Assembly (NCBI RefSeq): GCF_003627035.1
Contig: NZ_CP032626.1
Span: 1,225,212-1,289,211, forward strand
Source: Apilactobacillus bombintestini
GTDB lineage: Bacteria > Bacillota > Bacilli > Lactobacillales > Lactobacillaceae
DNA length: 64,000 bases
Reading direction: 5' to 3'
The notes under the pieces were generated by a model. It searched no databases, was not told where the DNA came from, and saw only the letters and a list, made by a program, of their open reading frames with translations. How positions within the stretch are numbered: position 1 is the first letter of the stretch; each line of letters starts with the position of its first letter. Positions 9,084-18,055 of the stretch are shown one piece after another. The position numbers and the translations under genes were made by a program.

Positions 9084-10046
9084 TTATTCGTCGATGCTAT
9101 CTAATAATACGTAGTTAACTTTACGTAATGCTCGTAAATCTTTACCCCCTGCATATGAAATGGAGGATTGTAAGTCTTCTTTCATTTCTAGCAAAGTATC
9201 ATTAATGCTTCCTTTGAAGGGAACTAACAATTGACGGCCTTCTACGTTATGATGGGTCCCCTTTTGTTTACTAGATGCAGAACCCCAGTATTGCTTATAT
9301 TTCTTACCGTTTTTTTCTACAATTTTCCCTGGCGATTCTACATGACCAGCAAATACTGAACCAATCATCATCATAGTTGCTCCGAAGCGAATAGATTTAG
9401 CCAAATCCCCATTATTACGAATTCCACCATCGGCAATCATAGGTTTAGTAGCAGCTTTAGAACACCATTTAAGTGCTGAAAGTTGCCAACCACCGGTTCC
9501 AAAGCCCGTTTTATATTTAGTAATGCACGCTTTGCCGGGTCCAATACCAATTTTAGTAGCATCAGCACCAGCATTTTCTATTTCTCTAACCGCATCTGGT
9601 GTACCTAAATTTCCCACAATTAAAAAAGTAGTGGGTATTTTATTTTTAATATACTTGATCATTTTAATAACGTAATCGGAATGGCCATGCGCCACATCAA
9701 TAGTGATATATTCTGGTATCGCATGATGCAATTTTAATTGGTCAATGAACTTATATTCAGTGTCCTTGATACCTACACTAATCGAAGCAAAAAGTCCTTT
9801 GTCATGCATATTTTGCACAAATTGCAGGCGTTTCTCTGGATAGAATCTATGCATAATATAAAAATAATCATGTTCTGCCATCCATACAGCTAAATTTTCA
9901 TCTATAACAGTTTCCATGTTCGCCGGAATAACTGGCAAACGAAAGGTTTTAGGTCCGAACTTAACGGAAACATCTGTTTCACTACGACTCTTAATAATGC
10001 ATTTTTCAGGTAGCAATTGAACATTGTGGTAATCAAAAGTTCTCAT
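9084..10046 (-). CDS. guaC: GMP reductase
   Basis: This 320-aa TIM-barrel enzyme reduces GMP to IMP with NADPH, returning guanine nucleotides to the IMP pool. The phosphate and catalytic loop reads [11 protein letters not shown], with the catalytic cysteine next to the T-K-T-G-F-G-T-G-G sequence that separates GMP reductases from IMP dehydrogenases. There is no CBS domain pair, and the length matches GuaC type 2. It lies in a purine-salvage neighbourhood with a nucleoside hydrolase and a 5'-nucleotidase. Confidence 0.92.
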   Translation of the reverse strand: MRTFDYHNVQLLPEKCIIKSRSETDVSVKFGPKTFRLPVIPANMETVIDENLAVWMAEHDYFYIMHRFYPEKRLQFVQNMHDKGLFASISVGIKDTEYKFIDQLKLHHAIPEYITIDVAHGHSDYVIKMIKYIKNKIPTTFLIVGNLGTPDAVREIENAGADATKIGIGPGKACITKYKTGFGTGGWQLSALKWCSKAATKPMIADGGIRNNGDLAKSIRFGATMMMIGSVFAGHVESPGKIVEKNGKKYKQYWGSASSKQKGTHHNVEGRQLLVPFKGSINDTLLEMKEDLQSSISYAGGKDLRALRKVNYVLLDSIDE

Positions 10047-10417
10047 TAATAATGGCCTCTTTTATCTAAAATTTTGGATATATGAAATCAAGTATAAAAA
10101 TGTAAAATCCAACACTCCACAGAAAAGTTTATCATTTTATTCAGATTAATCAAGAACTATTTTATATGTTTTTGTATTATCGTTCGTGTTTTGCTAGTTT
10201 ATAGTCATAAGCATCTCCTTTTATAATACACAGTATATTAAAAGGCGAATTATAATGGATCGAACTGACGATACTAAAATCAGTTATGTATATAGAATAA
10301 TAATTATCATACGTATTTTATTAACTTTCATCCCGTTTTAGTCCAATTAGTTCGTATTTTGACGTTTCTAAAATGAGAAAACCGGCGAAACCTCTTTTAT
10401 TTTTGTCTTAACACTAA
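10047..10417. other. Long intergenic region between divergent guaC and nucleoside hydrolase
   Basis: This AT-rich stretch must hold both divergent promoters. I see no convincing riboswitch. A weak CGAA-type element (10171-10176) is too far from PurBox to call. One possible small ORF is listed separately. Confidence 0.5.
10255..10341 (+). CDS. Possible 28-aa membrane peptide
   Basis: A short frame begins MDRTDDTKISYVYR and continues with a run of isoleucines into a hydrophobic C-terminus ending in IPF. AAAGG lies about 9 nt before the ATG. It resembles a short hydrophobic peptide, but nothing else supports expression and AT-rich spacer DNA can produce such frames by chance. Confidence 0.25.
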   Translation: MDRTDDTKISYVYRIIIIIRILLTFIPF

Positions 10418-10464
10418 TATAATGAGGTTAATGAAAAATGTTCATAGGGGTATCAACCCCTATG
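10395..10464 (+). promoter_or_regulatory. Promoter and leader hairpin of the nucleoside hydrolase
   Basis: TATAAT (10418-10423) has a weak TTTTAT element 17 bp upstream. About 20 bp downstream lies a perfect 9-bp inverted repeat, CATAGGGGT-ATCA-ACCCCTATG (10443-10464), ending about 16 nt before the GGGAGGG ribosome site. It could be an operator or an mRNA hairpin affecting translation. Confidence 0.5.
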
Positions 10465-10495
10465 AGGGGAAAAAACATTGGGAGGGTTTTTCATT

Positions 10496-11458
10496 ATGGC
10501 AAAACAAAAGATTATTTTAGATGTAGATACAGGTGTCGATGACGCAATGGCCATCGCCTACGCGGTAGCCGCACCTAACGCAGATTTGATTGGGGTTGTT
10601 AACTCCTACGGTAACGTGTTAGTTAACCAAGCTGCTAAGAATTCACTAGAAATTCTAGACATGCTAGGTGCTACTGATGTACCCGTTTTCGAAGGACAAC
10701 CCCATTCATTAGAAAGTAACACCTTCGAAGTTATGGAAGTTTCTGAACATATCCATGGTAAAAATGGTATCGGAAACGTAGAACTTCCTGCTTCTAGTCG
10801 TCAAGTTCAAGAACAATCCGGTGTCGACTTCATGATTGAAGCAGCACATAAGTACGGTAAGAATTTAACTATTATTCCTACCGGTCCACTTACCAACCTA
10901 GCTTTAGCATTGCGCAAAGATCCCGAAATTGCGGATTTAATTGGTAATGTTACTTTAATGGGTGGCGCCCTAACCGTTCCTGGTAACGTTACTGACGCTG
11001 CCGAAGCTAATATTAACCAAGATGCTACTGCTGCTAACGAAGTATTCCGCAGCAAATTGCACGACACTATGGTTGGTTTAGATGTTACTTTAAGAACTTT
11101 ACTAACTAAAAACGAGACTAAGAAATGGCGTGATTTAGGCACCGTAGCCGGTGAAAAATTCGCTGATATTGTAGATTACTACATTGATATTTACGCTGAA
11201 CTATATCCTGCTTTAGGCGGTTGTTCACTACACGACCCATTAGCTGTCGGAGTTGCTTGTGACCCTAGTTTTGTACAAACTCTAGATATTGACTTACTAG
11301 TTCACACCGACGAACACAACTACGGTCGTACTACCGGTGATAAAGATCATCTAGATGACCCACATCCAACTGCTAGCGCTGCTATCCAAGTTGATGAAAA
11401 ACGTTATCTAAAGACCTTTATGGAATACTTAAACTACTTATTCGCTAACAACAAATAA
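10496..11458 (+). CDS. Inosine/uridine-preferring nucleoside hydrolase
   Basis: This 320-aa enzyme hydrolyses ribonucleosides to base and ribose. The N-terminal Ca2+-binding DxDxGxDD signature is present as DVDTGVDDAMA, and the family segments IPTGPLTNLA and HDPLAVGVA are conserved. The true start is the ATG at 10496 behind a GGGAGGG ribosome site; an in-frame TTG at 10478 lies upstream of that site and is rejected. It works with guaC and the downstream nucleotidase in purine/pyrimidine salvage. Confidence 0.92.
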   Translation: MAKQKIILDVDTGVDDAMAIAYAVAAPNADLIGVVNSYGNVLVNQAAKNSLEILDMLGATDVPVFEGQPHSLESNTFEVMEVSEHIHGKNGIGNVELPASSRQVQEQSGVDFMIEAAHKYGKNLTIIPTGPLTNLALALRKDPEIADLIGNVTLMGGALTVPGNVTDAAEANINQDATAANEVFRSKLHDTMVGLDVTLRTLLTKNETKKWRDLGTVAGEKFADIVDYYIDIYAELYPALGGCSLHDPLAVGVACDPSFVQTLDIDLLVHTDEHNYGRTTGDKDHLDDPHPTASAAIQVDEKRYLKTFMEYLNYLFANNK

Positions 11459-11462
11459 AACT

Positions 11463-11497
11463 AAAAACGACTTACTAATCAGTAAGTCGTTTTTATT
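11463..11497. terminator. Bidirectional intrinsic terminator
   Basis: AAAAACGACTTACT and AGTAAGTCGTTTTT flank a 4-nt loop between two convergent genes. Confidence 0.9.
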
Positions 11498-11506
11498 TAC
11501 ACTTTT

Positions 11507-12310
11507 TTATAAAGCAAAGTATTTAATTAAGTATGCCGCTACTCCATCGCTGTCATTGTCCAATGTAGTGGCGTCAGCAGCTTTTTTAATGGCTGCGGAG
11601 GCATTCTCCATAGCCACACCTACTTGTGCTTCTTGTAACATTTCTAAGTCATTTTCAGCATCCCCGAAAGCCATCAAATTACTAAAGTCTAAATCAAAAT
11701 GCTTTAGTAAAATGTTTAACCCATATGCCTTACTCATTTGCTTAGGTAAAAATTCCATAATTTGAGGTTGGGAACGCACTATCTTGTATTTATCAGTAAT
11801 GCTTGTCGGAAAGTCCGTTCTAGCTTGGTCTAGGCGTTGCACAGATTCGGACATGATAGCCTTACTGTATTCTTGATCAGATAAATCTGAAAAATCTTTA
11901 TCGACGAATTGCAAAGGTGCATTCAAAACTTCTTGATAACTAGATTTGCCTAAATCGGTTAATTCATAAACTTGTTTAAAATCTAAAATATCTAAAGGTA
12001 AATCATGCTTGCCTGCATAATCATGAATTGGGTCAAAATCAGCTAACTTTAAGCCGGTTTTGGACAATACCTGACGATCACGGTTGCGAATTACCATCCC
12101 ACCATTGAAAGTAATGGTATAATCATTAGGTTCAATTAGACCTAGTTGGTCAATATATGGCCACACAGCATTAATGGGACGTCCGGTACAGACAACTACC
12201 TTAATTTGTCTTTGATGTAGCTCATGTAGGATTTTTTGGTTTTTAGCACTTATCCGTTTGGATGAATTTAGCAATGTGTTATCCAAATCTAACGCAATCA
12301 TTTTAATCAT
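11507..12310 (-). CDS. HAD-superfamily (Cof-type) phosphatase
   Basis: This phosphatase of about 267 aa, class IIB (Cof/YidA type), has motif I DLDNTLLN near the N-terminus, the CTGRP motif II region, and the C-terminal motif GDAENDLEML. The cap lies between, as usual for sugar-phosphate or FMN/PLP phosphatases; the substrate is not predictable. The ATG at 12310 is preferred because GGGGAG sits 8 nt upstream. The frame also extends 5 codons further, to 12325, but without a ribosome site. Confidence 0.88.
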   Translation of the reverse strand: MIKMIALDLDNTLLNSSKRISAKNQKILHELHQRQIKVVVCTGRPINAVWPYIDQLGLIEPNDYTITFNGGMVIRNRDRQVLSKTGLKLADFDPIHDYAGKHDLPLDILDFKQVYELTDLGKSSYQEVLNAPLQFVDKDFSDLSDQEYSKAIMSESVQRLDQARTDFPTSITDKYKIVRSQPQIMEFLPKQMSKAYGLNILLKHFDLDFSNLMAFGDAENDLEMLQEAQVGVAMENASAAIKKAADATTLDNDSDGVAAYLIKYFAL

Positions 12311-12325
12311 ATAAAAACTCCCCAA

Positions 12326-12356
12326 ATAAAAAATAGCGGCAATACTATGCCGCTAC
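12326..12356 (-). terminator. Intrinsic terminator after the Spx-like gene
   Basis: On the minus strand TAGCGGCA and TGCCGCTA form the stem, followed by a T6 run, downstream of the Spx-like gene and just before the HAD gene. Confidence 0.8.
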
Positions 12357-12372
12357 TCACATTTTGAAAATA

Positions 12373-12771
12373 TTAAGCTTCCAATTGTGATTCCAATTCT
12401 TTTAATTCAGTCTCACGAATGGAACGGGGCAAGAAACGACGAATTTCTTCCTCGTTGTATCCCACTTCCAAGCGTTTATCGTCAAAGACAATAGGACGCT
12501 TAATTAAATCCGGATACTTCACTACTAAATCTACTAATTTTGAAAGCGATAAGCTATCAAAATCAACATTTAGTTTTTTAAAAATTTTGGAACGGGTCGA
12601 AATAATATCTTCACTTCCGTTTTCAGTTAGACGAAGAATTTGCTTAACTTCATCCCCACTTAACGGATTTGAATTAATGTTTCTTTCTTTAAATGCAATT
12701 TTATGAGCTTGTAACCAAGCTCTAGCTTTACGACTGGAAGCACTACTTGGTGCTACGTAAAGGTTTAACAT
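12373..12771 (-). CDS. Spx/ArsC-family protein lacking the redox CxxC
   Basis: This 132-aa thioredoxin-fold protein matches the Spx family over its whole length (LYVAP, SRKARAWL, LSLSKLVDLV, PIVFDDKRLEVGYNEEEIRRFLP). Canonical Spx has a CxxC switch at residues 10 and 13 that controls binding to the RNA polymerase alpha C-terminal domain. Here both positions are serine (PSSASSR). I read this directly from the codons at the 5' end. It is therefore a redox-insensitive Spx paralogue, probably still able to bind RNA polymerase. AAGGGG precedes the ATG. Confidence 0.85.
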   Translation of the reverse strand: MLNLYVAPSSASSRKARAWLQAHKIAFKERNINSNPLSGDEVKQILRLTENGSEDIISTRSKIFKKLNVDFDSLSLSKLVDLVVKYPDLIKRPIVFDDKRLEVGYNEEEIRRFLPRSIRETELKELESQLEA

Positions 12772-13017
12772 ATAATCACCCCTTAACCGCTTAATTATTT
12801 AACAAAAAAACAATTATGGTATAGTTAGTATATTTACTTACAATTCGTAAATATATGTAACCAACTTCATACTAACACATAATATACATAAATCAATTTA
12901 ATTTTTAAAAATAAATTAATAACAATTATAATCTATATTAATAATTGCCTTTATATAAAAAGTGATAAAATAGACACACAACTAAAAACGAAGTAAATAC
13001 TTTGCGGAGGTGACAAT

Positions 13018-14577
13018 ATGAAAATAAATCTATTAGAAACTAGTGACACACATGGTTTTTTGTTTCCCACTAACTATGTGAATTTTCACGATAACAAGCC
13101 CTTTGGAGTGTTGCGATGTGCTACCGCACTAAAACAACTAAAAAATAAATTAGATAACGTTATCACCATCGATAATGGCGATTTCTTGGAAGGTTCCGCA
13201 CTAGCTTATTTTGTAGCTAAAATTCAAGAAGAAGGTGCCCCTTGCCCTATCGATATAGCTTTTAATGAAATGCATTATAATTTCGGTATCTTAGGTAATC
13301 ACGAATTTAATTATGGACAAAAATATTTGAGAAATACTATCGCCGAATGTAATCGCCAATTTTTATGCGCTAATATTGTAGATGATAACCACCAACCCAC
13401 CTATGGCAAGCCTTATGTTATTAAGAACATCAACGGGGTAAAGGTGGGCTTTCTAGGTCTTACTACACAAGGTACTACTAAGTGGGAAAAGAAAGAAAAT
13501 CTAGCCGGACTACACTTCCTATCAGCACGCGATACTGCTGCTAAATACCTACCAGAAATGCGTAAACAAGCTAACATCAATGTAGTTATGTATCACGGTG
13601 GAATCGAACGTGATAAAAATGGTAATGCCACTGAAGTACAAACTGGCGAAAATGAAACATATGCCCTACTAAAAACTGTTCCGGGTATCGACGCCATCAT
13701 TACTGGCCACCAACACCGCAAAATTGCTGATTACATCCTAGGTGTGCCAGTTATCCAACCCGGTCATCGTGGTGAATACATAGGACACATTCAATTAGAT
13801 GTGCAAAAAAACAATCAAGGAAAATACTACGTAGCTGACAGTGACGTGGAACTATTACCTACCAAAGACTATGACGTAGATAGTAAATTAGCTGATGATT
13901 TATCAGATATACAAGCTAAAATTAATCACTGGTTAGATGAACCTATGGCACACATCGAAGGTTCCATGGAATTCGATGATGCGTTTGCCGCGCGTCTAAA
14001 CAAAAACAGTTTCGTACAATTTATTCAAAACATTCAAATGCGTACTATGGGAGTAGATTTATCCGCTACCGCTTTATTTAACGATGAAGCTCACGGTTTT
14101 GAAAATCCTATTACCATGCGCAATATTATCACTAACTATGTTTACCCTAACAGTTTAGCCGTACTTAAAATCACCGGTGCCGATCTAAAACAAGCTATGG
14201 AAACTAGTGCTAAATATTTTGATTATCGTGATGGTCATATCACTATTAATCGTGATTATATTTTTCCTAAAGCTAAGCATTACAATTACGATATGTACGA
14301 AGGTGTTAACTACACTATCAACGTAGCTAAACCCGTGGGTCACCGTATTGAGGGCTTAACTTATCACGGAAAGCCCGTCGATGATGACCAAGAACTAAAG
14401 ATTGCGTTAAATGTTTACCGCGCCGTCGGTGGTGGGAACTTCCAAATGTTTAACCAAGATAAAATCTTACGTTCTGACGATCATATGATGAGTCAATTAA
14501 TCGCTGATTACCTTCGTCAACACAAAGTAATTAAAGCCGAAAATAACCACAACTTTAAAGTTATTTACCGTCCTTAA
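13018..14577 (+). CDS. Cytoplasmic 5'-nucleotidase / 2',3'-cyclic phosphodiesterase-type metallophosphatase
   Basis: This 519-aa protein is built like UshA-family enzymes. An N-terminal calcineurin-like phosphoesterase domain carries the metal ligands LLETSDTHG, NGDFLEG, LGNHEFNYG, YHGG and ITGHQHR. A C-terminal 5'-nucleotidase domain ends with the substrate-binding stretch. There is no signal peptide, so it acts in the cytosol, unlike UshA. GGAGGTG precedes the ATG. It likely returns nucleotides to nucleosides in the same salvage area as guaC and the nucleoside hydrolase. Confidence 0.88.
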   Translation: MKINLLETSDTHGFLFPTNYVNFHDNKPFGVLRCATALKQLKNKLDNVITIDNGDFLEGSALAYFVAKIQEEGAPCPIDIAFNEMHYNFGILGNHEFNYGQKYLRNTIAECNRQFLCANIVDDNHQPTYGKPYVIKNINGVKVGFLGLTTQGTTKWEKKENLAGLHFLSARDTAAKYLPEMRKQANINVVMYHGGIERDKNGNATEVQTGENETYALLKTVPGIDAIITGHQHRKIADYILGVPVIQPGHRGEYIGHIQLDVQKNNQGKYYVADSDVELLPTKDYDVDSKLADDLSDIQAKINHWLDEPMAHIEGSMEFDDAFAARLNKNSFVQFIQNIQMRTMGVDLSATALFNDEAHGFENPITMRNIITNYVYPNSLAVLKITGADLKQAMETSAKYFDYRDGHITINRDYIFPKAKHYNYDMYEGVNYTINVAKPVGHRIEGLTYHGKPVDDDQELKIALNVYRAVGGGNFQMFNQDKILRSDDHMMSQLIADYLRQHKVIKAENNHNFKVIYRP

Positions 14578-14584
14578 GATAAAT

Positions 14585-14626
14585 AAAAGAGTCCTAAAAT
14601 CATTTACATAATTTAGGACTCTTTTA
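14585..14626. terminator. Bidirectional intrinsic terminator
   Basis: AAAAGAGTCCTAAA and TTTAGGACTCTTTT form a long stem between the convergent nucleotidase and rny genes. Confidence 0.9.
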
Positions 14627-14627
14627 T

Positions 14628-16223
14628 TTAGCCTTCTTTTACAGCATTGCGATAATGTTTCTTAGGTGCTTTTCCCACATATTGAACGGCCTTTAATTCA
14701 CGAATAGTAGTTACCTTAATCTTTCCTGGGTAAGTTAATTCATCTTGAATTTGGTCTTTAACACAGTGGGTTAATTGTTGGCTTCGATCATCATTTAACA
14801 TTTCTGGGTTAACAATGATTCTAATTTCTCTTCCGGCTTGAATAGCGTAACTATCTTTAACACCTTTATGGCGGTTAGCTATAGCTTCCAAGTTACGAAG
14901 ACGAGTGACATATTCTTCAATCGATTCACTTCTAGCTCCTGGACGAGCACCTGAAATGGCATCAGCCGTAGCTACCAAAATAGAGATAGGATTATCAGGT
15001 TCCACATCCCCATGGTGAGAATAAATCGCATTTACCACTACGTCATCTTCGTGGAATACTTGAGTTAATTTAACCCCTAATTCCACGTGGGTACCACCGA
15101 CTTCATGGTCAATGGATTTACCAATATCATGAAGTAAACCAGCCCGCTTAGCTAATTGGGTATTTAAACCTAATTCAGCAGCTAAAGCACCAGTTAATTG
15201 CGCAGTTTCTACCGAGTGATATAGCACGTTTTGACCATAACTAGTACGGTATTTCATCTTACCGATAATTTTCATTAGGTCAGGATGTACACGTCCTACG
15301 CGTAGAGAATGTACTACGTTTTCCCCTGTTTCACGCAATTCGGCGTTAACTTTTTGGGTAGTAATATTAACTAAATATTCAATATTGCTGTTAGTAAAGT
15401 GATGCGAAATAATTAAGCTTTCAATCGTGTTTCGGACGATTTCTCTTCTAATCGGATCATGCGTTACGATGTGTAACAACAATGGAACATCTTCGTCAAA
15501 GATTAAATCGGTACCGGTCAAGGATTCTAGCAAACGAATATGTTGTTCGTCTTTTCCAATCAACTTTGCTTTAACATCACCATTAGGAACGTTAACGTTG
15601 CGTTCAATATGACTACGTGGTTCATCACGTGGTCCACGTTGAATGGCTTCAATCACTAAGTCATTAGCAATCTTATTAGCTGCTACTTTACTTTCAGACA
15701 AGTTATATTTAACTTCAATATCTTTTTCACGACTTAGTTCATTGGAAGTTTGGTTTAAAACCGTTTGTTTTGCAGTGTTTTTATCTACTCGACTAATATT
15801 TTGCAACATTTCTTCACGTTGTTGCCAAATGTCTTTAGCTTGTAGTAAAACATCGTCGATATCATCTTGTACTCGTCGTTGTTCGTCGGATTGTGATTTT
15901 AAATCTTGCGAAAACTTAAGCAAACGTGTTTTCATTTGGTCTAAGTATTTTTCGTGTTGATATAAGCGTTGTTCACGAGTGTTATTTTCTTCTTGTTGAG
16001 AAGTAATTTCGTCATCAGCAATTTTTTGATATTGCAATACATCTTGTTTGTCATCAGCAATAATCTTTTTAGCTTTATAAGCATATTCATCGGCTGACTT
16101 TTTTAAGTGATGTTGTGCTTGACGTTTAGCAGTATCTATTTGGCTTTTAATGCGCATATTACTGAAAAAGTATCCGCAAATTGCTCCTAAAATCAGAAAT
16201 AACACAGTAATTAATCCAATCAA
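14628..16223 (-). CDS. rny: Ribonuclease Y
   Basis: This 531-aa membrane-tethered endoribonuclease initiates mRNA turnover. It has an N-terminal transmembrane helix (about residues 2-18), a long coiled coil to about residue 200, a KH domain with GRVHPD-proximal sequences, and an HD phosphohydrolase domain with LLHDIGKSIDHE. The start is a TTG at 16223 with AAAGGAGG about 9 nt upstream, typical for this gene. It is a single-gene unit. Confidence 0.95.
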   Translation of the reverse strand: MIGLITVLFLILGAICGYFFSNMRIKSQIDTAKRQAQHHLKKSADEYAYKAKKIIADDKQDVLQYQKIADDEITSQQEENNTREQRLYQHEKYLDQMKTRLLKFSQDLKSQSDEQRRVQDDIDDVLLQAKDIWQQREEMLQNISRVDKNTAKQTVLNQTSNELSREKDIEVKYNLSESKVAANKIANDLVIEAIQRGPRDEPRSHIERNVNVPNGDVKAKLIGKDEQHIRLLESLTGTDLIFDEDVPLLLHIVTHDPIRREIVRNTIESLIISHHFTNSNIEYLVNITTQKVNAELRETGENVVHSLRVGRVHPDLMKIIGKMKYRTSYGQNVLYHSVETAQLTGALAAELGLNTQLAKRAGLLHDIGKSIDHEVGGTHVELGVKLTQVFHEDDVVVNAIYSHHGDVEPDNPISILVATADAISGARPGARSESIEEYVTRLRNLEAIANRHKGVKDSYAIQAGREIRIIVNPEMLNDDRSQQLTHCVKDQIQDELTYPGKIKVTTIRELKAVQYVGKAPKKHYRNAVKEG

Positions 16224-16347
16224 AAAGTGCCCTCCTTTCTGATTTATACTATTTTCAATTTTTAAAGTATTATTTAAAAGTGTTTATACACAATTTATAT
16301 GATAACATTTAAACGCTTATTTGATACACCGAAAGTTCTTAAAATGT

Positions 16348-16385
16348 ATAAAAAAAGAATGGTTACACCAAATAACCATCTTCTT
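16348..16385 (-). terminator. Intrinsic terminator
   Basis: On the minus strand ATGGTTA and TAACCAT pair and a T7 run follows, downstream of the alpha/beta hydrolase gene. Confidence 0.8.
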
Positions 16386-16391
16386 TTACGT

Positions 16392-17351
16392 TTATTTCAT
16401 GTATTGCTTAATAAATGCAGATACAGTCTTTTCATACTTTTCAGGATTATGTTTGTATGATGAAGCGTGTTTAGCACCTTTGACAATCACTAACTTCTTA
16501 GGTCCACGACTAGCACGGTATAGTGGGTAAACCATCTTAGTAGGTACGAAGGTATCTTTACTACCGTGAATAAATAGCATTGGACGATGATTTTTAGCCA
16601 CTTGTTTAAGTGCTGAAGCATCGTTTAAATCATAATGAGCTAGCGATTTAGTCATTGCGTTCAAACTAGGTAGCAATGGCCACTTAGGGAATGCTGGCAT
16701 GTGATATAAGTTACCAGCTTCGTAATTTAATTCGTCCATCGCACTAGTGTAACCACAGTCTTCAATGTATCCCTTCACTTGGCTAGGTACGTTCTTTTCA
16801 CCGGAAACCATCATGGCAGTAGCTCCACCCATACTTACACCAAACATTACGATTTGTGAATCTTGACCGTTATGTTTGATTAATTTACGCATCCATTTGA
16901 TGTAATCTAGACGATCAGGCCAACCATAACCAATGTAGTTACCACCACTTTGACCTTGTCCACGGTCATCAGGAGATAATACGTTATAGCCTAGCTTATG
17001 GAACATATATACATAAGTAGCCATTTTATCTTTATCACCCATAAAACCATGCGCAATCACAATATTTTTATTAGTCTTGTGTGCTGCAGGTATGTAGTTA
17101 GCATACAATTGGATGTTATCAGTAGCTGATTTCATCTTCCAGAATTTAAAATGTTTCTTGTTTTTCTTGTACCATTTATTTTGATGGTATAGTGGTGACT
17201 TTTTAGAAACTTTATCTGCGCTCAAAAAAGTCTTGTGAGAAGGCATCACTGCGACGTTATAAAAGTAGGTAGTAGCTCCTGCCCAAATACCCATTACTAC
17301 CGCAATTACACCGATAATACTAAATAAAGTTACTTTTAGCTTCTTTGACAA
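16392..17351 (-). CDS. Membrane-anchored alpha/beta hydrolase
   Basis: This 319-aa protein has an N-terminal membrane anchor (about residues 7-28) and a serine-hydrolase fold. The nucleophile elbow is GVSMGGA, the acid region is HGSKDTFVP and the final histidine is in KGAKHASS. The family (YqkD/BAAT-like) hydrolyses esters or acyl groups; the substrate is unknown. The start is a TTG at 17351 with GAGG about 9 nt upstream. A nearby ATG at 17356 is out of frame and rejected. Confidence 0.85.
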   Translation of the reverse strand: MSKKLKVTLFSIIGVIAVVMGIWAGATTYFYNVAVMPSHKTFLSADKVSKKSPLYHQNKWYKKNKKHFKFWKMKSATDNIQLYANYIPAAHKTNKNIVIAHGFMGDKDKMATYVYMFHKLGYNVLSPDDRGQGQSGGNYIGYGWPDRLDYIKWMRKLIKHNGQDSQIVMFGVSMGGATAMMVSGEKNVPSQVKGYIEDCGYTSAMDELNYEAGNLYHMPAFPKWPLLPSLNAMTKSLAHYDLNDASALKQVAKNHRPMLFIHGSKDTFVPTKMVYPLYRASRGPKKLVIVKGAKHASSYKHNPEKYEKTVSAFIKQYMK

Positions 17352-17460
17352 AACATTTTCCTCATTTCGTTTAATAGTAATATACCTTTTATTATAACAT
17401 TAAATCGACTATCCACATATTGAGTAAAATTTCGGTTATAATATATATGGAGGTGTTAAC

Positions 17461-17895
17461 ATGTTTCCCATTAGATTAAGAGCCTTACGTAAAGGCCAAA
17501 ACATCAGTATGAATCAATTAGCGCAAAATTTAAACGCCAAGTTTCCGGAAGATGAACATAAAAATACTTCTTCACAAATCGGAAATTGGGAACGCGGCAT
17601 TCGCTCGCCTTCCTATGTGGAAATTAAGAAATTAGCGCTATACTTTAACGTTAGTATGGACTATTTATCCGGACGCACTTCCATGGAACATTTGAATTTA
17701 GGAACGGTCTTAATGGATAAAAACGAACTAACTTTTGGTGACCATACGTTAGACCAACGTGATCGTTACGAAATCTATCAATTAATTAATGGCTATCTTC
17801 AAGGTAAAGATAATCGCCATAAAGAAACTGAGGATGACGAACCTTCTAGCCACCAAGAAAAACTAAACTTAAATTTTGATGATTATAAGATGTAA
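17461..17895 (+). CDS. XRE-family HTH transcriptional regulator
   Basis: This 144-aa protein has an N-terminal Cro/C1-type HTH (about residues 4-70). The HTH ends with FNVSMDYLSGR, a pattern typical of chromosomal LAB regulators. The acidic C-terminus has no recognised sensory domain. GGAGGTG lies 5 nt before the ATG. It stands alone, divergent from the alpha/beta hydrolase. Its target is unknown. Confidence 0.8.
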   Translation: MFPIRLRALRKGQNISMNQLAQNLNAKFPEDEHKNTSSQIGNWERGIRSPSYVEIKKLALYFNVSMDYLSGRTSMEHLNLGTVLMDKNELTFGDHTLDQRDRYEIYQLINGYLQGKDNRHKETEDDEPSSHQEKLNLNFDDYKM

Positions 17896-17940
17896 AAATT
17901 ACGAAATTAAAAGCTAACTAGTTTTATAAACGCAACTTTT

Positions 17941-17986
17941 TTCTAGGATGTTAATCTTTTTATTAAGATACATATCCTAGTTTTTT
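17941..17986 (+). terminator. Intrinsic terminator after the XRE gene
   Basis: CTAGGAT and ATCCTAG enclose an inner ATCTT/AAGAT stem, followed by T6. Confidence 0.75.
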
Positions 17987-18001
17987 ATTTATAATTTTGC
18001 C

Positions 18002-18053
18002 TAAAAAAGCCTCATACACTGAACTTTACGTCCAATATATGAGGTCTTTTTTT
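18002..18053 (-). terminator. Intrinsic terminator after amt
   Basis: CCTCATA and TATGAGG form the stem with long A and T tracts on the two sides, immediately past the amt stop. Confidence 0.75.
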
Positions 18054-18055
18054 AT

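Noticed and set aside
10165..10185. PurR box upstream of guaC
   Set aside because: An ACGAAC element is present on the minus strand but differs from the PurBox consensus at several positions and lacks a second box at the expected distance.
10807..11142. 111-aa minus-strand frame inside the nucleoside hydrolase gene
   Set aside because: It is an antisense shadow. The plus-strand frame carries all the family motifs.
15643..15960. 105-aa plus-strand frame inside rny
   Set aside because: It is an antisense shadow of the RNase Y coiled coil, with Ser/Cys-rich composition and no ribosome site.
16321..16530. 69-aa plus-strand frame overlapping the hydrolase end
   Set aside because: It runs through a terminator and then antisense to a well-supported gene.
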